39,269 bases of DNA, taken from the NCBI GenBank assembly GCA_900550415.1, contig URSO01000014.1, positions 1 to 39,269 on the forward strand, in the 5' to 3' direction. Shown here one piece after another: positions 1 through 8,715 of this stretch (positions within the stretch are counted from its first letter, which is position 1; each line of letters opens with the position of its first letter). The notes beneath the pieces were generated by a model that was given only the letters and a program-made list of their open reading frames with translations, had not been told where the DNA came from and ran no database searches. The translations under genes were made by a program, and so were the position numbers. The DNA comes from an uncultured Collinsella sp. GTDB lineage: Bacteria > Actinomycetota > Coriobacteriia > Coriobacteriales > Coriobacteriaceae.

Positions 1-82
1 AGTTTTTCGTTCGGTCAGGTCCTGGGCTCGCTCGGAAAGCACATTAAGTGCTTTCCGGCTCGTGCGGAATCTACGAAAAACT
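1..82. repeat. Inverted repeat with inner hairpin at the window edge
   Basis: Bases 1-10 (AGTTTTTCGT) are the exact reverse complement of bases 73-82. Between them lies a second hairpin, GGAAAGCAC at 34-42 against GTGCTTTCC at 48-56, with a 5-base loop. The left arm touches the window edge, so the outer stem may be longer than can be seen. Bases 1-243 hold no convincing gene. They contain only this structure, a G+T-rich stretch and the hairpin at 175-208. It could be the terminator of a gene to the left. Confidence 0.5.
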
Positions 83-174
83 TACCCGCCTCGCCCGGCC
101 AGGTCCTGCGGTGACTTGCTTGCCGCTTGGATGACGTCTTGGCGCCTAGATACTTTGGCTGATTTTTATTGAAC

Positions 175-208
175 GAAGGACGCTCCTTGTTGATGAGGGG
201 CGTCCTTC
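175..208. terminator. Hairpin terminator downstream of polA
   Basis: A 12-bp stem (175-186 against 197-208, starting GAAGGACG) encloses a 10-base loop. The T-rich side (TGGTTTTGTATT) follows on the plus strand, so it best fits a terminator for transcription entering from the left. It also lies 36 bases past the polA stop and may stop polA transcripts less efficiently. Confidence 0.65.
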
Positions 209-243
209 TGGTTTTGTATTACTTTGGAATTGTGGTCATGCCC

Positions 244-2994
244 TTACTTGGCGTCTGCCCAGGTCACTCCAGTCGAAGCTTCGGCGATTAGGGGGACGCG
301 GAGGTCTACTACGTGCTCCATGACGTCGCGGACCATGGCGGTGAGGCGCTCGACTTCGTCGACGGGGCACTCAAAGTCCAGTTCGTCGTGTACCTGCAGA
401 ATCATGTGGGCAGCAAAGCCCTCTTCTTCCAGGCGGCGGCTTACGCGGGCCATCGCGATCTTGATGATGTCGGCCGCGGTTCCCTGCATGGGGTGGTTCA
501 TGGCCGTGCGCTCGCCAAAACCGCGGAGCTGCGGATTTTTGGCCTTGAGCTCCGGAATATGGCGACGGCGGCCGTACATGGTCTCGGCGTAGCCCGTCTG
601 CTTGGCACGTGCCACCACGTTGTCGAGGAACGTGCGCACGCCCGGGTATGCCTCGTAGTAGCGGTCGATCATGTCGCGTGCCTCGGCCATCGAGATATGC
701 AGCGACTGCGACAGGCCGTAGGCCTGCTGACCGTACACGATGCCAAAGTTCACGGCCTTGGCGCGGCTGCGCAAATCGGGCGTTACCTCGGACACCGGTA
801 CGCCAAACACGCGCGCGGCTGTCTCGGCATGGAAGTCCTCGCCCTCGTTAAAGGCACGCACCAGGTGCTCGTCACCCGAGAGATGCGCCAACAGACGCAG
901 CTCGATCTGCGAGTAGTCCACCGCCAAAAAGACGCTTCCCTCGCCTGCCGAAAACGCCGTCTTGACGGTACGGCCCAGCTCCGAGCGCGTCGGGATGTTC
1001 TGCAAGTTCGGGTCACTCGAGGAAAGACGACCCGTCGCCGTGATGGTTTGGTTGTACGTAGTGTGCACGCGACCGTCACCGCGACGCAGCGGGCCCAGTG
1101 TGTCCAGATAGGTGGACTTGATCTTGGACTTCTCACGCCAGTCCAAGATCAGACGCACGATTTCGTGGTCACGGGCAAGGTCGCTCAGTACCTTGGCGTT
1201 GGTCGAATAATAGCCGCGCTTGGTCTTTTTGAGGCCCTTGGTCGGAAGGCCCATCACGTCAAACAGCACGTGCGAGAGCTGCATGGGACTGCCGATGTTA
1301 AAGGTCTCGTCACCGGCCAGGTCGCGAATGCTCCGCTCGACCTCGGCAATCTGGGTCTCCAAGCCCTCGGACAGACTATGCAGGCGATCGGGGTCCACGA
1401 GCATGCCCGCGCGCTCCATCTTGGCAAGCACCGGCACGAGCGGCATCTCGATGCCATCGAACACGTTGGCGGCGTTCTCGCGGGCCATGCGGTCGCGCAG
1501 CGGCGCCACGAGCGCCAGCGTCAGGGCCGCAGTGCGGGCGGCAGGCGCAGGAGCGTCCTCGCCAGCACCCTCCGCACCGCGCGCCGCAGGCAGCGCCATC
1601 TGCAGATAGGTATCGGCCAGATACGCCTCATCAAACTCGGAGCGGTCGGAATCCAGCAGGTAGGCGGCGACCACGGTATCGAAGATGCGCGTGGAGTCGA
1701 CGGCCAGCGGATCCATGAGCTCGGACTCAGAAGAATCGATGGGCGAAAGCTCATGCAGCAGCGCCTTCATATCCGGGCTCGCCACACGGCCTTCCATAAA
1801 CAGGCGCGCGAGCACACCGGCGATCACGCCGTGGACGAAGTTGAAGCCCTCAACCTCAGCCGCCGCGCAGCTGTCGCCCTCCTCGAGCGCGAAGAGGCCC
1901 TTGGACGTCGCCAACCACAGCGTGCGCGTCAGTCCAAAGAGCGCGCCCTCTTCCTTGTCATCGTCCACCACGGTGGCGACCCACTCGCCGGCATCAATCG
2001 CGCGGGAGACCTCAGCCGCAACGGCACCAAGCGCGTCGGCATCGCCGGCGGCTGCGCGAACCATAGCAGGTATCTCAAACACACTGGAGGCAGCAGCAAC
2101 CCCGCCCTCGCCGCCGATCAGCGCCAAGAAACGGTTCTGCATGGCGGTGATACCAAGCGTACCCAGCGCCGCGGAAACCTCATCGGCAGAAAACGCCGGG
2201 AAGGACGTCGCCTCGAAATCGAGCTCGACGGGCGCATCGGTGCGGATGGTCGCCACCTTGCGGCTCAGCAGCGCATCGTCGATATGCGCACGCAGGTTCT
2301 CGCCCATCTTGCCCTTGACCTCGTCGGCATGCGCGATAACCTCGTCCAGGCTGCCGTACTGCGCGATGAGCGCGCTCGCCTTTTTGGGGCCGATGCCCGG
2401 CACGCCGGGAATGTTGTCGGACGCATCGCCCTTCAGGCCGTAAAAATCGGGCACGAGCGCCGGTGTAATGCCGTGATACAGGTCGTCCACGCTCTCGGGC
2501 GTCATAATCGCCACGTCGGACAGGCCTTTGCGGGTCGAGACCACGTTGACGTGCTCGGTCACGAGCTGATACATGTCGCGGTCGCCGGTCACCAGCAGCA
2601 TGTCGCAGCCGGCCTCCTCGCCCAGGCGCGCCATGGTGCCCAGGATATCGTCGCCTTCCCAGCCCTCGGACTGCAAAATCGGCACGTTGAGCGCGGCGAG
2701 CAGCTCCTTAATCATGGGGAACTGCGCGTGCAGATCGGGGTCCATGGGCGGGCGCTGCGCCTTATACTGCGGCAGCATCTCCATGCGCACGCGCGGTTTG
2801 CCCTTGTCAAACGCCACGACCACACCGTCGGGTTTAAAGGCATCGATCATCTTAAGAAACATGTTCAGAAAGCCAAAGATCGCGTTGGTGGGGCGACCGT
2901 CCGGCGCGTTCATGGTCGGCGGCACGGCGTGGAAGGCGCGGTGCATGAGCGAGTTGCCGTCGATAACGGCAAAAGTGCGGCGCTTGTCAGACAT
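244..2994 (-). CDS. polA: DNA polymerase I
   Basis: Family A DNA polymerase of 916 residues, used for Okazaki fragment processing and repair synthesis. The N-terminal 5' nuclease domain (about 1-290) has its acidic metal ligands (VIDGNSLMHRAF, EGWEGDDILG, VTGDRDMYQLV) and the helix-hairpin GLKGDASDNIPGVPGIGPKK. The C-terminal polymerase domain has motif A (DYSQIELRLL, about 693), motif B (KAVNFGIVYG, about 746) and motif C (VHDE, about 868-871). The middle 3'-5' exonuclease region lacks the DxE motif and the later catalytic aspartates, so proofreading is probably absent, as in Taq and Bacillus Pol I. I chose the ATG at 2994, preceded by GCGAGGT. An upstream in-frame GTG at 3033 lacks a good ribosome site. 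It is divergent from the aminopeptidase gene. Confidence 0.97.
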   Translation of the reverse strand: MSDKRRTFAVIDGNSLMHRAFHAVPPTMNAPDGRPTNAIFGFLNMFLKMIDAFKPDGVVVAFDKGKPRVRMEMLPQYKAQRPPMDPDLHAQFPMIKELLAALNVPILQSEGWEGDDILGTMARLGEEAGCDMLLVTGDRDMYQLVTEHVNVVSTRKGLSDVAIMTPESVDDLYHGITPALVPDFYGLKGDASDNIPGVPGIGPKKASALIAQYGSLDEVIAHADEVKGKMGENLRAHIDDALLSRKVATIRTDAPVELDFEATSFPAFSADEVSAALGTLGITAMQNRFLALIGGEGGVAAASSVFEIPAMVRAAAGDADALGAVAAEVSRAIDAGEWVATVVDDDKEEGALFGLTRTLWLATSKGLFALEEGDSCAAAEVEGFNFVHGVIAGVLARLFMEGRVASPDMKALLHELSPIDSSESELMDPLAVDSTRIFDTVVAAYLLDSDRSEFDEAYLADTYLQMALPAARGAEGAGEDAPAPAARTAALTLALVAPLRDRMARENAANVFDGIEMPLVPVLAKMERAGMLVDPDRLHSLSEGLETQIAEVERSIRDLAGDETFNIGSPMQLSHVLFDVMGLPTKGLKKTKRGYYSTNAKVLSDLARDHEIVRLILDWREKSKIKSTYLDTLGPLRRGDGRVHTTYNQTITATGRLSSSDPNLQNIPTRSELGRTVKTAFSAGEGSVFLAVDYSQIELRLLAHLSGDEHLVRAFNEGEDFHAETAARVFGVPVSEVTPDLRSRAKAVNFGIVYGQQAYGLSQSLHISMAEARDMIDRYYEAYPGVRTFLDNVVARAKQTGYAETMYGRRRHIPELKAKNPQLRGFGERTAMNHPMQGTAADIIKIAMARVSRRLEEEGFAAHMILQVHDELDFECPVDEVERLTAMVRDVMEHVVDLRVPLIAEASTGVTWADAK

Positions 2995-3160
2995 ATTGAA
3001 TACCTCGCTTTGGGCTGGGCACGGTTTGCTCACACCAGTTTACACGCTCCCTGCCCCGCGGCCACCGCACATCAAGCTCCCCCGTCACCGTGAGCCCGCG
3101 CGTGATACGATGGCTCACGGTACATCAACCAGCACGATCGATCCGAAAGGAGCCTGCGTC

Positions 3161-4558
3161 ATGGAGCGTCCCTGCGCATGGAAAAAGTACACGCCACAGC
3201 AAGTCGAGGAGCTCGAGGAGCTTTGCCGTGGCTATAAGCAGTTTTTGAGCGAGAACAAGACCGAGCGCCTGTGCGTCAAGACCGGTATCAAGATGGCCGA
3301 GGAGGCGGGCTACGTCAATCTGGAGACCGTGATCGCCGAGGGCCGCGCGCTCAAGGCCGGCGACAAGGTGTATGCCGCCAATCACGGCAAGGACCTCATG
3401 CTCGTCAACCTGGGCACCGCCCCGCTCGAGCAGGGCTTTAACATCCTGGGCGCCCACGTGGACTCGCCGCGCCTGGACCTCAAGCAAAACCCCGCCTTCG
3501 AGGCCGGCGACATGGCCTACCTCGACACGCACTACTACGGCGGCGTCAAGAGCTACCACTGGGTAGCCTCCCCGCTCGCGCTTGTGGGCGTCATCTGCAA
3601 AAAGGACGGCACCACCGTCGACATCAACATCGGCGACAAGGCAGACGATCCGGTCTTTACCATCTCCGACTTGCTGATCCACCTCTCGAGCGAGCAGATG
3701 TCCAAGCCCGCCAAGGACGCCGTCGACGCCGAGATCCTCGACGTGATCGTAGGCGGCCGCCCCGTCAAGTTTGACGAGGACGACAAGGACGCCCCCAAGG
3801 AACCCGTCAAGCAGATGTTCCTGGACATCCTCAAGGAACAGTACGACGTCGAGGAGGAGGACTTCCTCTCTGCCGAGATCGAGGTCGTGCCCGCCGGCCC
3901 CGCCCGCGACATGGGTCTCGACCGCTCCATGATTTTGGGCTATGGCCACGACGACCGCGTCTGCGCCTACCCCTCCATGCTCGCCCAGATCAACGTGGCA
4001 GACGTCGAGCGCACGAGCATCACGCTCATCGTCGACAAGGAGGAGATCGGCTCCGTGGGCGCCACCGGCATGACGAGCCGCTTCTTCGAGAACACCGTCG
4101 CCGAGATCATGACGCTCGCCGGCGAGGATAGTCCGCTGGCCCTGCGCCGCGCACTCGCCCGCAGCCGCATGCTCTCCTCTGACGTGTCCGCCGGCTTCGA
4201 CCCGGGCTATGCCGGCAAGTTCGAGACCAAGAACGCCGCCTTCATGGGTCGCGGCCTGTGCTTTAACAAGTACACGGGCAGCCGCGGCAAGGGCGGTTCC
4301 AACGACGCCGATGCCGAGTATGTGGCCCTCGTCCGCGACATCATGGACGAGGCCGGCGTGGACTTCCAGACCTGCGAGCTCGGTCGCGTCAACGCGGGCG
4401 GCGGCGGCACCATCGCCTACATCATGGCCAAGTACGGCATGAACGTCATCGACTCCGGCGTTGCCGTCCTGTCCATGCACGCCCTGTGGGAGGTCGCCAA
4501 CAAGGCCGATATCTACGAGGCCTACCGCGGCTACAAGGCCTTCATCGAGCGCGCCTAA
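3161..4558 (+). CDS. M18-family aminopeptidase
   Basis: Zinc aminopeptidase of the M18 family (aspartyl/aminopeptidase I type), 465 residues, expected to trim N-terminal residues from peptides in the cytoplasm. Visible metal-site motifs are GAHVDSPRLDLK (His at about 99, Asp at 101), DKEEIGS, GHDDRVCAYPSML and the C-terminal SMHALWE. The length is normal for the family. The open frame extends far upstream, but the start is fixed at ATG 3161 by GAAAGGAG about 8 bases before it. It is divergent from polA and is followed by a strong hairpin with a T-run. Exact substrate preference cannot be read from the sequence. Confidence 0.93.
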   Translation: MERPCAWKKYTPQQVEELEELCRGYKQFLSENKTERLCVKTGIKMAEEAGYVNLETVIAEGRALKAGDKVYAANHGKDLMLVNLGTAPLEQGFNILGAHVDSPRLDLKQNPAFEAGDMAYLDTHYYGGVKSYHWVASPLALVGVICKKDGTTVDINIGDKADDPVFTISDLLIHLSSEQMSKPAKDAVDAEILDVIVGGRPVKFDEDDKDAPKEPVKQMFLDILKEQYDVEEEDFLSAEIEVVPAGPARDMGLDRSMILGYGHDDRVCAYPSMLAQINVADVERTSITLIVDKEEIGSVGATGMTSRFFENTVAEIMTLAGEDSPLALRRALARSRMLSSDVSAGFDPGYAGKFETKNAAFMGRGLCFNKYTGSRGKGGSNDADAEYVALVRDIMDEAGVDFQTCELGRVNAGGGGTIAYIMAKYGMNVIDSGVAVLSMHALWEVANKADIYEAYRGYKAFIERA

Positions 4559-4597
4559 CCAACCCTCGTAAAACGAGCCCAACCAGCCCTTTATAAC

Positions 4598-4671
4598 TTG
4601 CGGTGAAATAGTTCCCAAACACGCCTTTTAACAGGCAAAACAGGAATTATTCCACCGCAACTTCTTTTTTT
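4598..4671 (+). terminator. Long-armed inverted repeat with T-run
   Basis: An 18-base arm at 4598-4615 (TTGCGGTGAAATAGTTCC) pairs with 4643-4660, with only two non-Watson-Crick positions. The loop is 27 bases and contains a smaller hairpin (GCCT/AGGC). Seven T's follow at 4665-4671, so it should end the aminopeptidase transcript just before yaaA. The arms are far longer, and the loop far larger, than in an ordinary intrinsic terminator. Confidence 0.75.
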
Positions 4672-4686
4672 GGCAGAGGAGAGTCC

Positions 4687-5496
4687 ATGCTGCAGGTCAT
4701 CATTCCGCCCGCCAAGCAAATGCGCGCGGCCCAAGATGCTTTTGAAGTCCAGGGCATTCCACCCTTTGCGCGCGAGACGGCTCGCCTCCAACGCGCGCTG
4801 CTAGATATCGAGCGGAATGAAGGCAGCGGCGGCCTGCAGGCGCTGTGGAACGTGAGCGACAAACTGCTGGGACCTTGTCTCAACACCCTGCATGAGTTCG
4901 GGTCCATCCTGAAAAACGGCGATCTCGACAATCCCGAACTCGCCCGTCACCTCTCCCCTGCCGTCATGTCCTATCACGGCATCCAATACCAAAGCATGGC
5001 GCCCGAGGTGATGGATGCCGAACAGCTCGCCTGGCTGCAAAGCCACCTGTGGATCCTCTCTAGCCTCTACGGGTGCGTTCGCCCCTTTCATGCCGTCGAA
5101 CCATATCGGCTGGAAATGGGCGCGAAGCTCGCCGTTGACGATGCCCGAGACCTCTACGCGTTTTGGAGCGACAAGCTCGCGCGGACTATCGCCCCGGCAG
5201 GCTCAAACACCACGATCGTCAACCTCGCCAGCGTAGAGTATGCCAAAGCCGTTCTGCCCCACCTCGCGGGCGACGCCACAGTCGTCACATGCCTCTTTGG
5301 CGAAGGCATCCGCAATGGCAAGCCCATCCAACGGTCGACCGCCAGCAAAAAGGCACGCGGCTCCATGGTGCGGTGGATGGCAGAAAACAGGCTCGAGGAT
5401 GTAAGCGGGCTCACCGCGTTCGACGTTGGTTATCGTCACTTTCCCGAGTTTTCAAATAAAAACACTTTGGTCTTCCTGAACGAACAGGCCTTGTAG
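4687..5496 (+). CDS. yaaA: YaaA-family peroxide stress protein
   Basis: Member of the YaaA/DUF328 (UPF0246) family, 269 residues, close to the family length of about 255. In E. coli YaaA lowers free intracellular iron under peroxide stress and the fold binds DNA. I recognise the family from the start (MLQVIIPPAKQM), the block SYHGIQYQSM, the LSSLYGCVRPFHAVEPYRLEM region and the C-terminal FDVGYRHFPEFSNKNTLVF. The start ATG follows AGAGGAGAGTCC. It is a single-gene unit between the 4598-4671 terminator and a convergent small membrane-protein gene. Function here is inferred from the family. Confidence 0.92.
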   Translation: MLQVIIPPAKQMRAAQDAFEVQGIPPFARETARLQRALLDIERNEGSGGLQALWNVSDKLLGPCLNTLHEFGSILKNGDLDNPELARHLSPAVMSYHGIQYQSMAPEVMDAEQLAWLQSHLWILSSLYGCVRPFHAVEPYRLEMGAKLAVDDARDLYAFWSDKLARTIAPAGSNTTIVNLASVEYAKAVLPHLAGDATVVTCLFGEGIRNGKPIQRSTASKKARGSMVRWMAENRLEDVSGLTAFDVGYRHFPEFSNKNTLVFLNEQAL

Positions 5497-5536
5497 GACC
5501 ACCGCTACTTTTGAATGTGCTGCCTGGGCACGGCGT

Positions 5537-6052
5537 CTATCCCGCCAAGCCGTCGGCTTTGGCAATTTCATTTGTCGAGCCGTCCTGATAGGTAATCTTG
5601 ATATGTTCTACCTCGGACACCTTGACGCCCGACGGGGGCACCAGGCGCCATTCCGTCAGCGCAATGTCCATGGTCGTGGGGACGTCTCCCTGGTTTTTAA
5701 GCTTCACCGTCAGTGTTTTGAGCGCCGCATCGTAGGTCACGCGTTCGATTTCTTCACCGGGAATGGACCCACCACTCAACTGCAGCTGCACAAACTCGTT
5801 GCGCGGATACCAATAGTCGCCCGGCGCGGCAACGGTATTGCCGCCGGCAACCTCCACCGTCATGATCGGCAGGCTATCGTCGGCCTCAAACGTCCAAGCG
5901 GCTCCCCCACGCCCGCCAAACGTCCAAATACAGCAGGCAATCACCATCACGACCAGGATCGCAAAACCAATTGCGACCAGCCCATGATGGGCGCGGCTCT
6001 CCTCGGCCGACACATCCCACTGCGTCTCTCGATATAGATGCTTGTCTTCCAT
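5537..6052 (-). CDS. Single-pass membrane protein of unknown function
   Basis: I do not recognise this 171-residue protein. It has a short cytoplasmic N-terminus, one clear membrane helix at about residues 25-45 (GLVAIGFAILVVMVIACCIW), then about 125 residues predicted outside the cell. The outer part looks beta-rich, alternating hydrophobic and polar stretches (LKTLTVKLKNQGDVPTTMDI), and could be an immunoglobulin-like or NEAT-like sandwich. No catalytic motif is seen. The start at 6052 is preceded by GGGGAGGCGAAC. It is divergent from thiC and convergent with yaaA. Confidence 0.8.
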   Translation of the reverse strand: MEDKHLYRETQWDVSAEESRAHHGLVAIGFAILVVMVIACCIWTFGGRGGAAWTFEADDSLPIMTVEVAGGNTVAAPGDYWYPRNEFVQLQLSGGSIPGEEIERVTYDAALKTLTVKLKNQGDVPTTMDIALTEWRLVPPSGVKVSEVEHIKITYQDGSTNEIAKADGLAG

Positions 6053-6077
6053 GTTCGCCTCCCCACGGGCATGCTCA

Positions 6078-6108
6078 TTGCGTCAATCGTACCCATTCGA
6101 GCTATACT
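6078..6108 (+). promoter_or_regulatory. Possible thiC promoter
   Basis: TATACT at 6103-6108 is a good -10 match. The best -35 candidate is TTGCGT at 6078-6083, with a long 19-base spacer, so the -35 assignment is weak. It lies just upstream of the TPP riboswitch, where a leader promoter is expected. Confidence 0.4.
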
Positions 6109-6123
6109 TGAGCCCGCCACATA

Positions 6124-6216
6124 AACGGGGAGCTTGCAGGACAAGACGGCAGGCTGAGATTGGGCGCGCCCGCCCTGACCCGCAAACCTGATATGGGTAA
6201 TGCCAACGAAGGGAGC
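6124..6216 (+). promoter_or_regulatory. TPP riboswitch (THI element)
   Basis: The two conserved halves of the thiamine pyrophosphate aptamer are present: GGCTGAGATT near 6152, and CTGATATGGGTAATGCCAAC near 6189 followed by GAAGGGAG. The 3' end of the aptamer (GGGAG at 6211-6215) is also the ribosome-binding site of thiC, 8 bases before its ATG. TPP binding should therefore hide the ribosome site and block translation. No terminator hairpin lies between aptamer and gene, which fits translational control. Confidence 0.95.
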
Positions 6217-6223
6217 CGTGCCA

Positions 6224-7558
6224 ATGAGCACACAGACCGAGCCCAAGCTCGTCACACAAATCGACTTCGCCCGCGCCGGGCAAATCACGCCGCAGATGAA
6301 AGAAGTCGCCGAGCGCGAGCATCGCGACCCCGAGTACATCCGCGAGCGCGTGGCCGACGGCCGCATCGCCATCCCCGCCAACATCGTGCATATCAAAAAG
6401 GGCATGCGCGCCTTTGGTGTCGGCGAGGGCCTTTCCACCAAGGTCAACGTCAACCTGGGCATCTCGGGCGATAAGGCCGATGCCGCCGAGGAGTGGAAGA
6501 AGGTCAAGATCGCCGAGGACTTTGGCGCCGACGCCATCATGGACCTCTCCAACTCGGGCAAGACGCGCCAGTTCCGCCAGCAGCTCATCGACGAGACGCC
6601 GCTCATGGTGGGCACCGTTCCCATGTACGACGCCATCGGCTACATGGAAAAGCCGCTGGTCAAGCTGACCAAGGACGACCTGCTCGAGGTCGTGCGCGCG
6701 CACGCCGAGGACGGCGTGGACTTTATGACCATCCACTGCGGCATCAACAAGTCGGTCATCAAGACCTTTAAGGAGACTGGCCGCCTCATGAACATCGTCA
6801 GCCGCGGCGGCTCGCTGCTGTTTGGTTGGATGGAGGTCACCGGTAACGAGAACCCCTTCTACGAGTTCTACGACGAGGTGCTCGAGATCTGCCATGAGTA
6901 TGACGTGACGATCTCTCTCGGCGACTCCTGCCGCCCGGGCTGCCTCTACGACTCCAACGACGCCACCGAGACCGCTGAGATGATCGAGCTGGGCAAGCTG
7001 TGCAAGCGCGCTTGGGCCGCCGGCGTCCAGGTCATGGTCGAGGGCCCGGGTCACATGGCGCTCGACGAGATTACCGCCAATATGAAGCTGCAGAAACGCC
7101 TATGCCACAACGCCCCGTTCTATGTGCTGGGGCCGCTGGTGACCGATATCGGCGTGGGCTACGACCACATCACCGCCGCCATTGGTGGCGCCATCTCCGC
7201 CAGTTCCGGCGCCGACTTCCTGTGCTACGTGACACCGGCAGAGCACCTATGCCTGCCTAACGCCCAGGACGTGCTCGATGGCCTTATGGCCACCAAGATC
7301 GCCGCACACGCCGCCGACATCGCCAAGAAGGTACCGCACGCCCGCGACATGGACGACAAGATGGGCCAGGCACGCCGCAAGCTCGACTGGGACGCCATGT
7401 GGAAGTGCGCGCTCGACCCGGTCACCGGCAAGAAGCGCTACGAGGAATCCCCCGCCGCCACCGAGGGCACCTGCACCATGTGCGGCAAGATGTGCGCCGT
7501 CCGCACCGTCAACAAGATCTTCGAGGGCACCACGATCGACCTCGGCATGGATGACTAG
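6224..7558 (+). CDS. thiC: Phosphomethylpyrimidine synthase
   Basis: Radical-SAM enzyme that rearranges aminoimidazole ribotide into HMP phosphate, the pyrimidine half of thiamine. It has 444 residues, the short form typical of anaerobes and lacking the N-terminal extension of E. coli ThiC. The [4Fe-4S] cluster motif CTMCGKMC (Cys at about 417, 420 and 424) is near the C-terminus. Blocks such as NVNLGISGD, MDLSNSGKTRQFRQ, TIHCGIN and VEGPGHMALDEI are family signatures. The ATG at 6224 is chosen because the GGGAG at the riboswitch end is correctly spaced. An in-frame ATG at 6200 lies inside the aptamer and is not a credible start. thiD follows after 181 bases. Confidence 0.97.
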   Translation: MSTQTEPKLVTQIDFARAGQITPQMKEVAEREHRDPEYIRERVADGRIAIPANIVHIKKGMRAFGVGEGLSTKVNVNLGISGDKADAAEEWKKVKIAEDFGADAIMDLSNSGKTRQFRQQLIDETPLMVGTVPMYDAIGYMEKPLVKLTKDDLLEVVRAHAEDGVDFMTIHCGINKSVIKTFKETGRLMNIVSRGGSLLFGWMEVTGNENPFYEFYDEVLEICHEYDVTISLGDSCRPGCLYDSNDATETAEMIELGKLCKRAWAAGVQVMVEGPGHMALDEITANMKLQKRLCHNAPFYVLGPLVTDIGVGYDHITAAIGGAISASSGADFLCYVTPAEHLCLPNAQDVLDGLMATKIAAHAADIAKKVPHARDMDDKMGQARRKLDWDAMWKCALDPVTGKKRYEESPAATEGTCTMCGKMCAVRTVNKIFEGTTIDLGMDD

Positions 7559-7653
7559 CCCTGTCGCCGCGGCCGCTTCTGGCGGCGAGCTGACGCCTGT
7601 CAATTGTTGACGTGTGAACATTTGCTTACATTTGCGTAAAGATTGCACCGCCC

Positions 7654-7690
7654 GCCCGGGATCGGCATACAGCCGGCCCGGGCATCTTTA
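7654..7690 (+). terminator. Possible thiC terminator hairpin
   Basis: GCCCGGG at 7654-7660 pairs with CCCGGGC at 7677-7683, with an inner CGGC/GCCG pairing and a 5-base loop. It is followed by ATCTTTA, a weak T-tract. It could end thiC transcripts or weaken read-through into thiD. Confidence 0.5.
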
Positions 7691-7694
7691 TAAT
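7689..7694 (+). promoter_or_regulatory. -10-like element before thiD
   Basis: A perfect TATAAT lies 45 bases before the thiD start, directly after the hairpin. No good -35 is found at 16-18 bases (the best is CATACA at 7666-7671), so this is a tentative separate thiD promoter. Confidence 0.35.
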
Positions 7695-7739
7695 GCAGGC
7701 AGAAGAGCCATTTGATTCCGACCGAACAAGGGAGCGAAC

Positions 7740-8570
7740 ATGGATCGCAGTAAGGTACCTGCCGTTCTATCCATCGCAGGATCCGATTCCAGCGGTGGCG
7801 CCGGCATTCAGGCCGACATCAAGACTATCACGGCGCACCGTCTGTATGCCGAGACGGCCATAACCGCCATCACGGCGCAAAACACCCTGGGCGTCACCGC
7901 CGTGCAGGATATCTCGCCAGATATCGTCGCCGCGCAGATCGACGCCGTTTTTGACGATATCCGCCCGAGCGCCGTCAAGATCGGCATGGTTTCTTCTGTC
8001 GAGATTATCGAAGTCATCGCCGACCGCTTGAGCGCCTGGAACGCACAAAATATCGTCGTCGACCCCGTTATGGTCGCCACCTCGGGCGCTCGCCTGATCG
8101 CAGAGGACGCCGCCGAAGCGCTTGCACGCCGCCTGTTCCCGCTGGCGACCGTCATCACGCCCAATATTCCCGAGGCCATGGCGCTGCTCGATTACGAAGT
8201 CGATTCCGAGCGCACGCAGCAAAATGCCGCCATGCTTCTCACCCGCCGCTTTGGATGCGCGTCCCTCGTTAAGGGCGGGCATTTTGTCAATGAAGCCAAC
8301 GATGTGCTAGCCGAGCCCGCACCGCTCGATGACGAGGGCAACCACCTGGGCGATCCGCTCACCACGTGGTTCCGCCACAAGCGCATCGAGACCGGCAACA
8401 CGCATGGCACCGGCTGCATGCTCTCGTCCGCCATCGCCTGCGCGCTGGCACAGGGCATGGATCTTGCCGACGCCGTCAACGCCGGCAAGGCCTACCTAAC
8501 CGGCGCTCTCGCCGCCGGCCTGAACATGGGCAAAGGCTCCGGCCCCGTCAACCACATGTGGCAGTACTAA
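7740..8570 (+). CDS. thiD: Hydroxymethylpyrimidine/phosphomethylpyrimidine kinase
   Basis: Ribokinase-fold kinase of 276 residues that phosphorylates HMP and HMP-P to HMP-PP for thiamine assembly, the step after ThiC. Seen are the N-terminal SIAGSDSSGGAGIQADIKT substrate-binding block, VDPVMVATSG, ITPNIPEA and the anion-hole/catalytic GTGC at 223-226 (THGTGCMLSS). The start ATG follows AAGGGAGCGAAC. Having thiC and thiD on one strand suggests a thiamine locus. The transferase thiE and the thiazole-branch genes are not in this window. No second riboswitch precedes thiD. Confidence 0.95.
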   Translation: MDRSKVPAVLSIAGSDSSGGAGIQADIKTITAHRLYAETAITAITAQNTLGVTAVQDISPDIVAAQIDAVFDDIRPSAVKIGMVSSVEIIEVIADRLSAWNAQNIVVDPVMVATSGARLIAEDAAEALARRLFPLATVITPNIPEAMALLDYEVDSERTQQNAAMLLTRRFGCASLVKGGHFVNEANDVLAEPAPLDDEGNHLGDPLTTWFRHKRIETGNTHGTGCMLSSAIACALAQGMDLADAVNAGKAYLTGALAAGLNMGKGSGPVNHMWQY

Positions 8571-8614
8571 ATAGCCAGTAACCTGCCAAAAAGAGACAGG
8601 CTACTTTGCACCAA

Positions 8615-8679
8615 AAACCGTCGCAACATTCGATGAAAATCGTGCAAACGCGAAAAATCATTAAATGTTGCGACGGTTT
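8615..8679. terminator. Long-armed inverted repeat between convergent genes
   Basis: Sixteen bases at 8615-8630 (AAACCGTCGCAACATT) pair perfectly with 8664-8679. Pairing can continue to 22 bases with one mismatch and one G-T pair (8615-8636 with 8658-8679). The 33-base loop also contains a 4-bp hairpin with a GAAA tetraloop (CGATGAAAATCG). It sits between convergent thiD and the pentapeptide gene, so it is probably a bidirectional terminator. Confidence 0.7.
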
Positions 8680-8715
8680 GATTTTAGATAGCGGTCGAGC
8701 AAAGGACCAGAGCGC

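Noticed and set aside
313..3093. Long open frame of over 900 codons antisense to polA
   Set aside because: Mirror frame of a GC-rich gene. Its translation is low-complexity (rich in His, Arg and Gly) with no domain, while polA carries all family motifs.
3125..4618. 497-codon minus-strand open frame opposite the aminopeptidase
   Set aside because: Val/Gly/Asp-rich shadow typical of the antisense frame of GC-rich genes. The plus-strand protein has clear metal-site motifs.
6200..6223. In-frame ATG start for thiC at 6200
   Set aside because: It lies within the conserved GGTAATGCC of the TPP aptamer. The GGGAG at 6211-6215 is spaced for ATG 6224.
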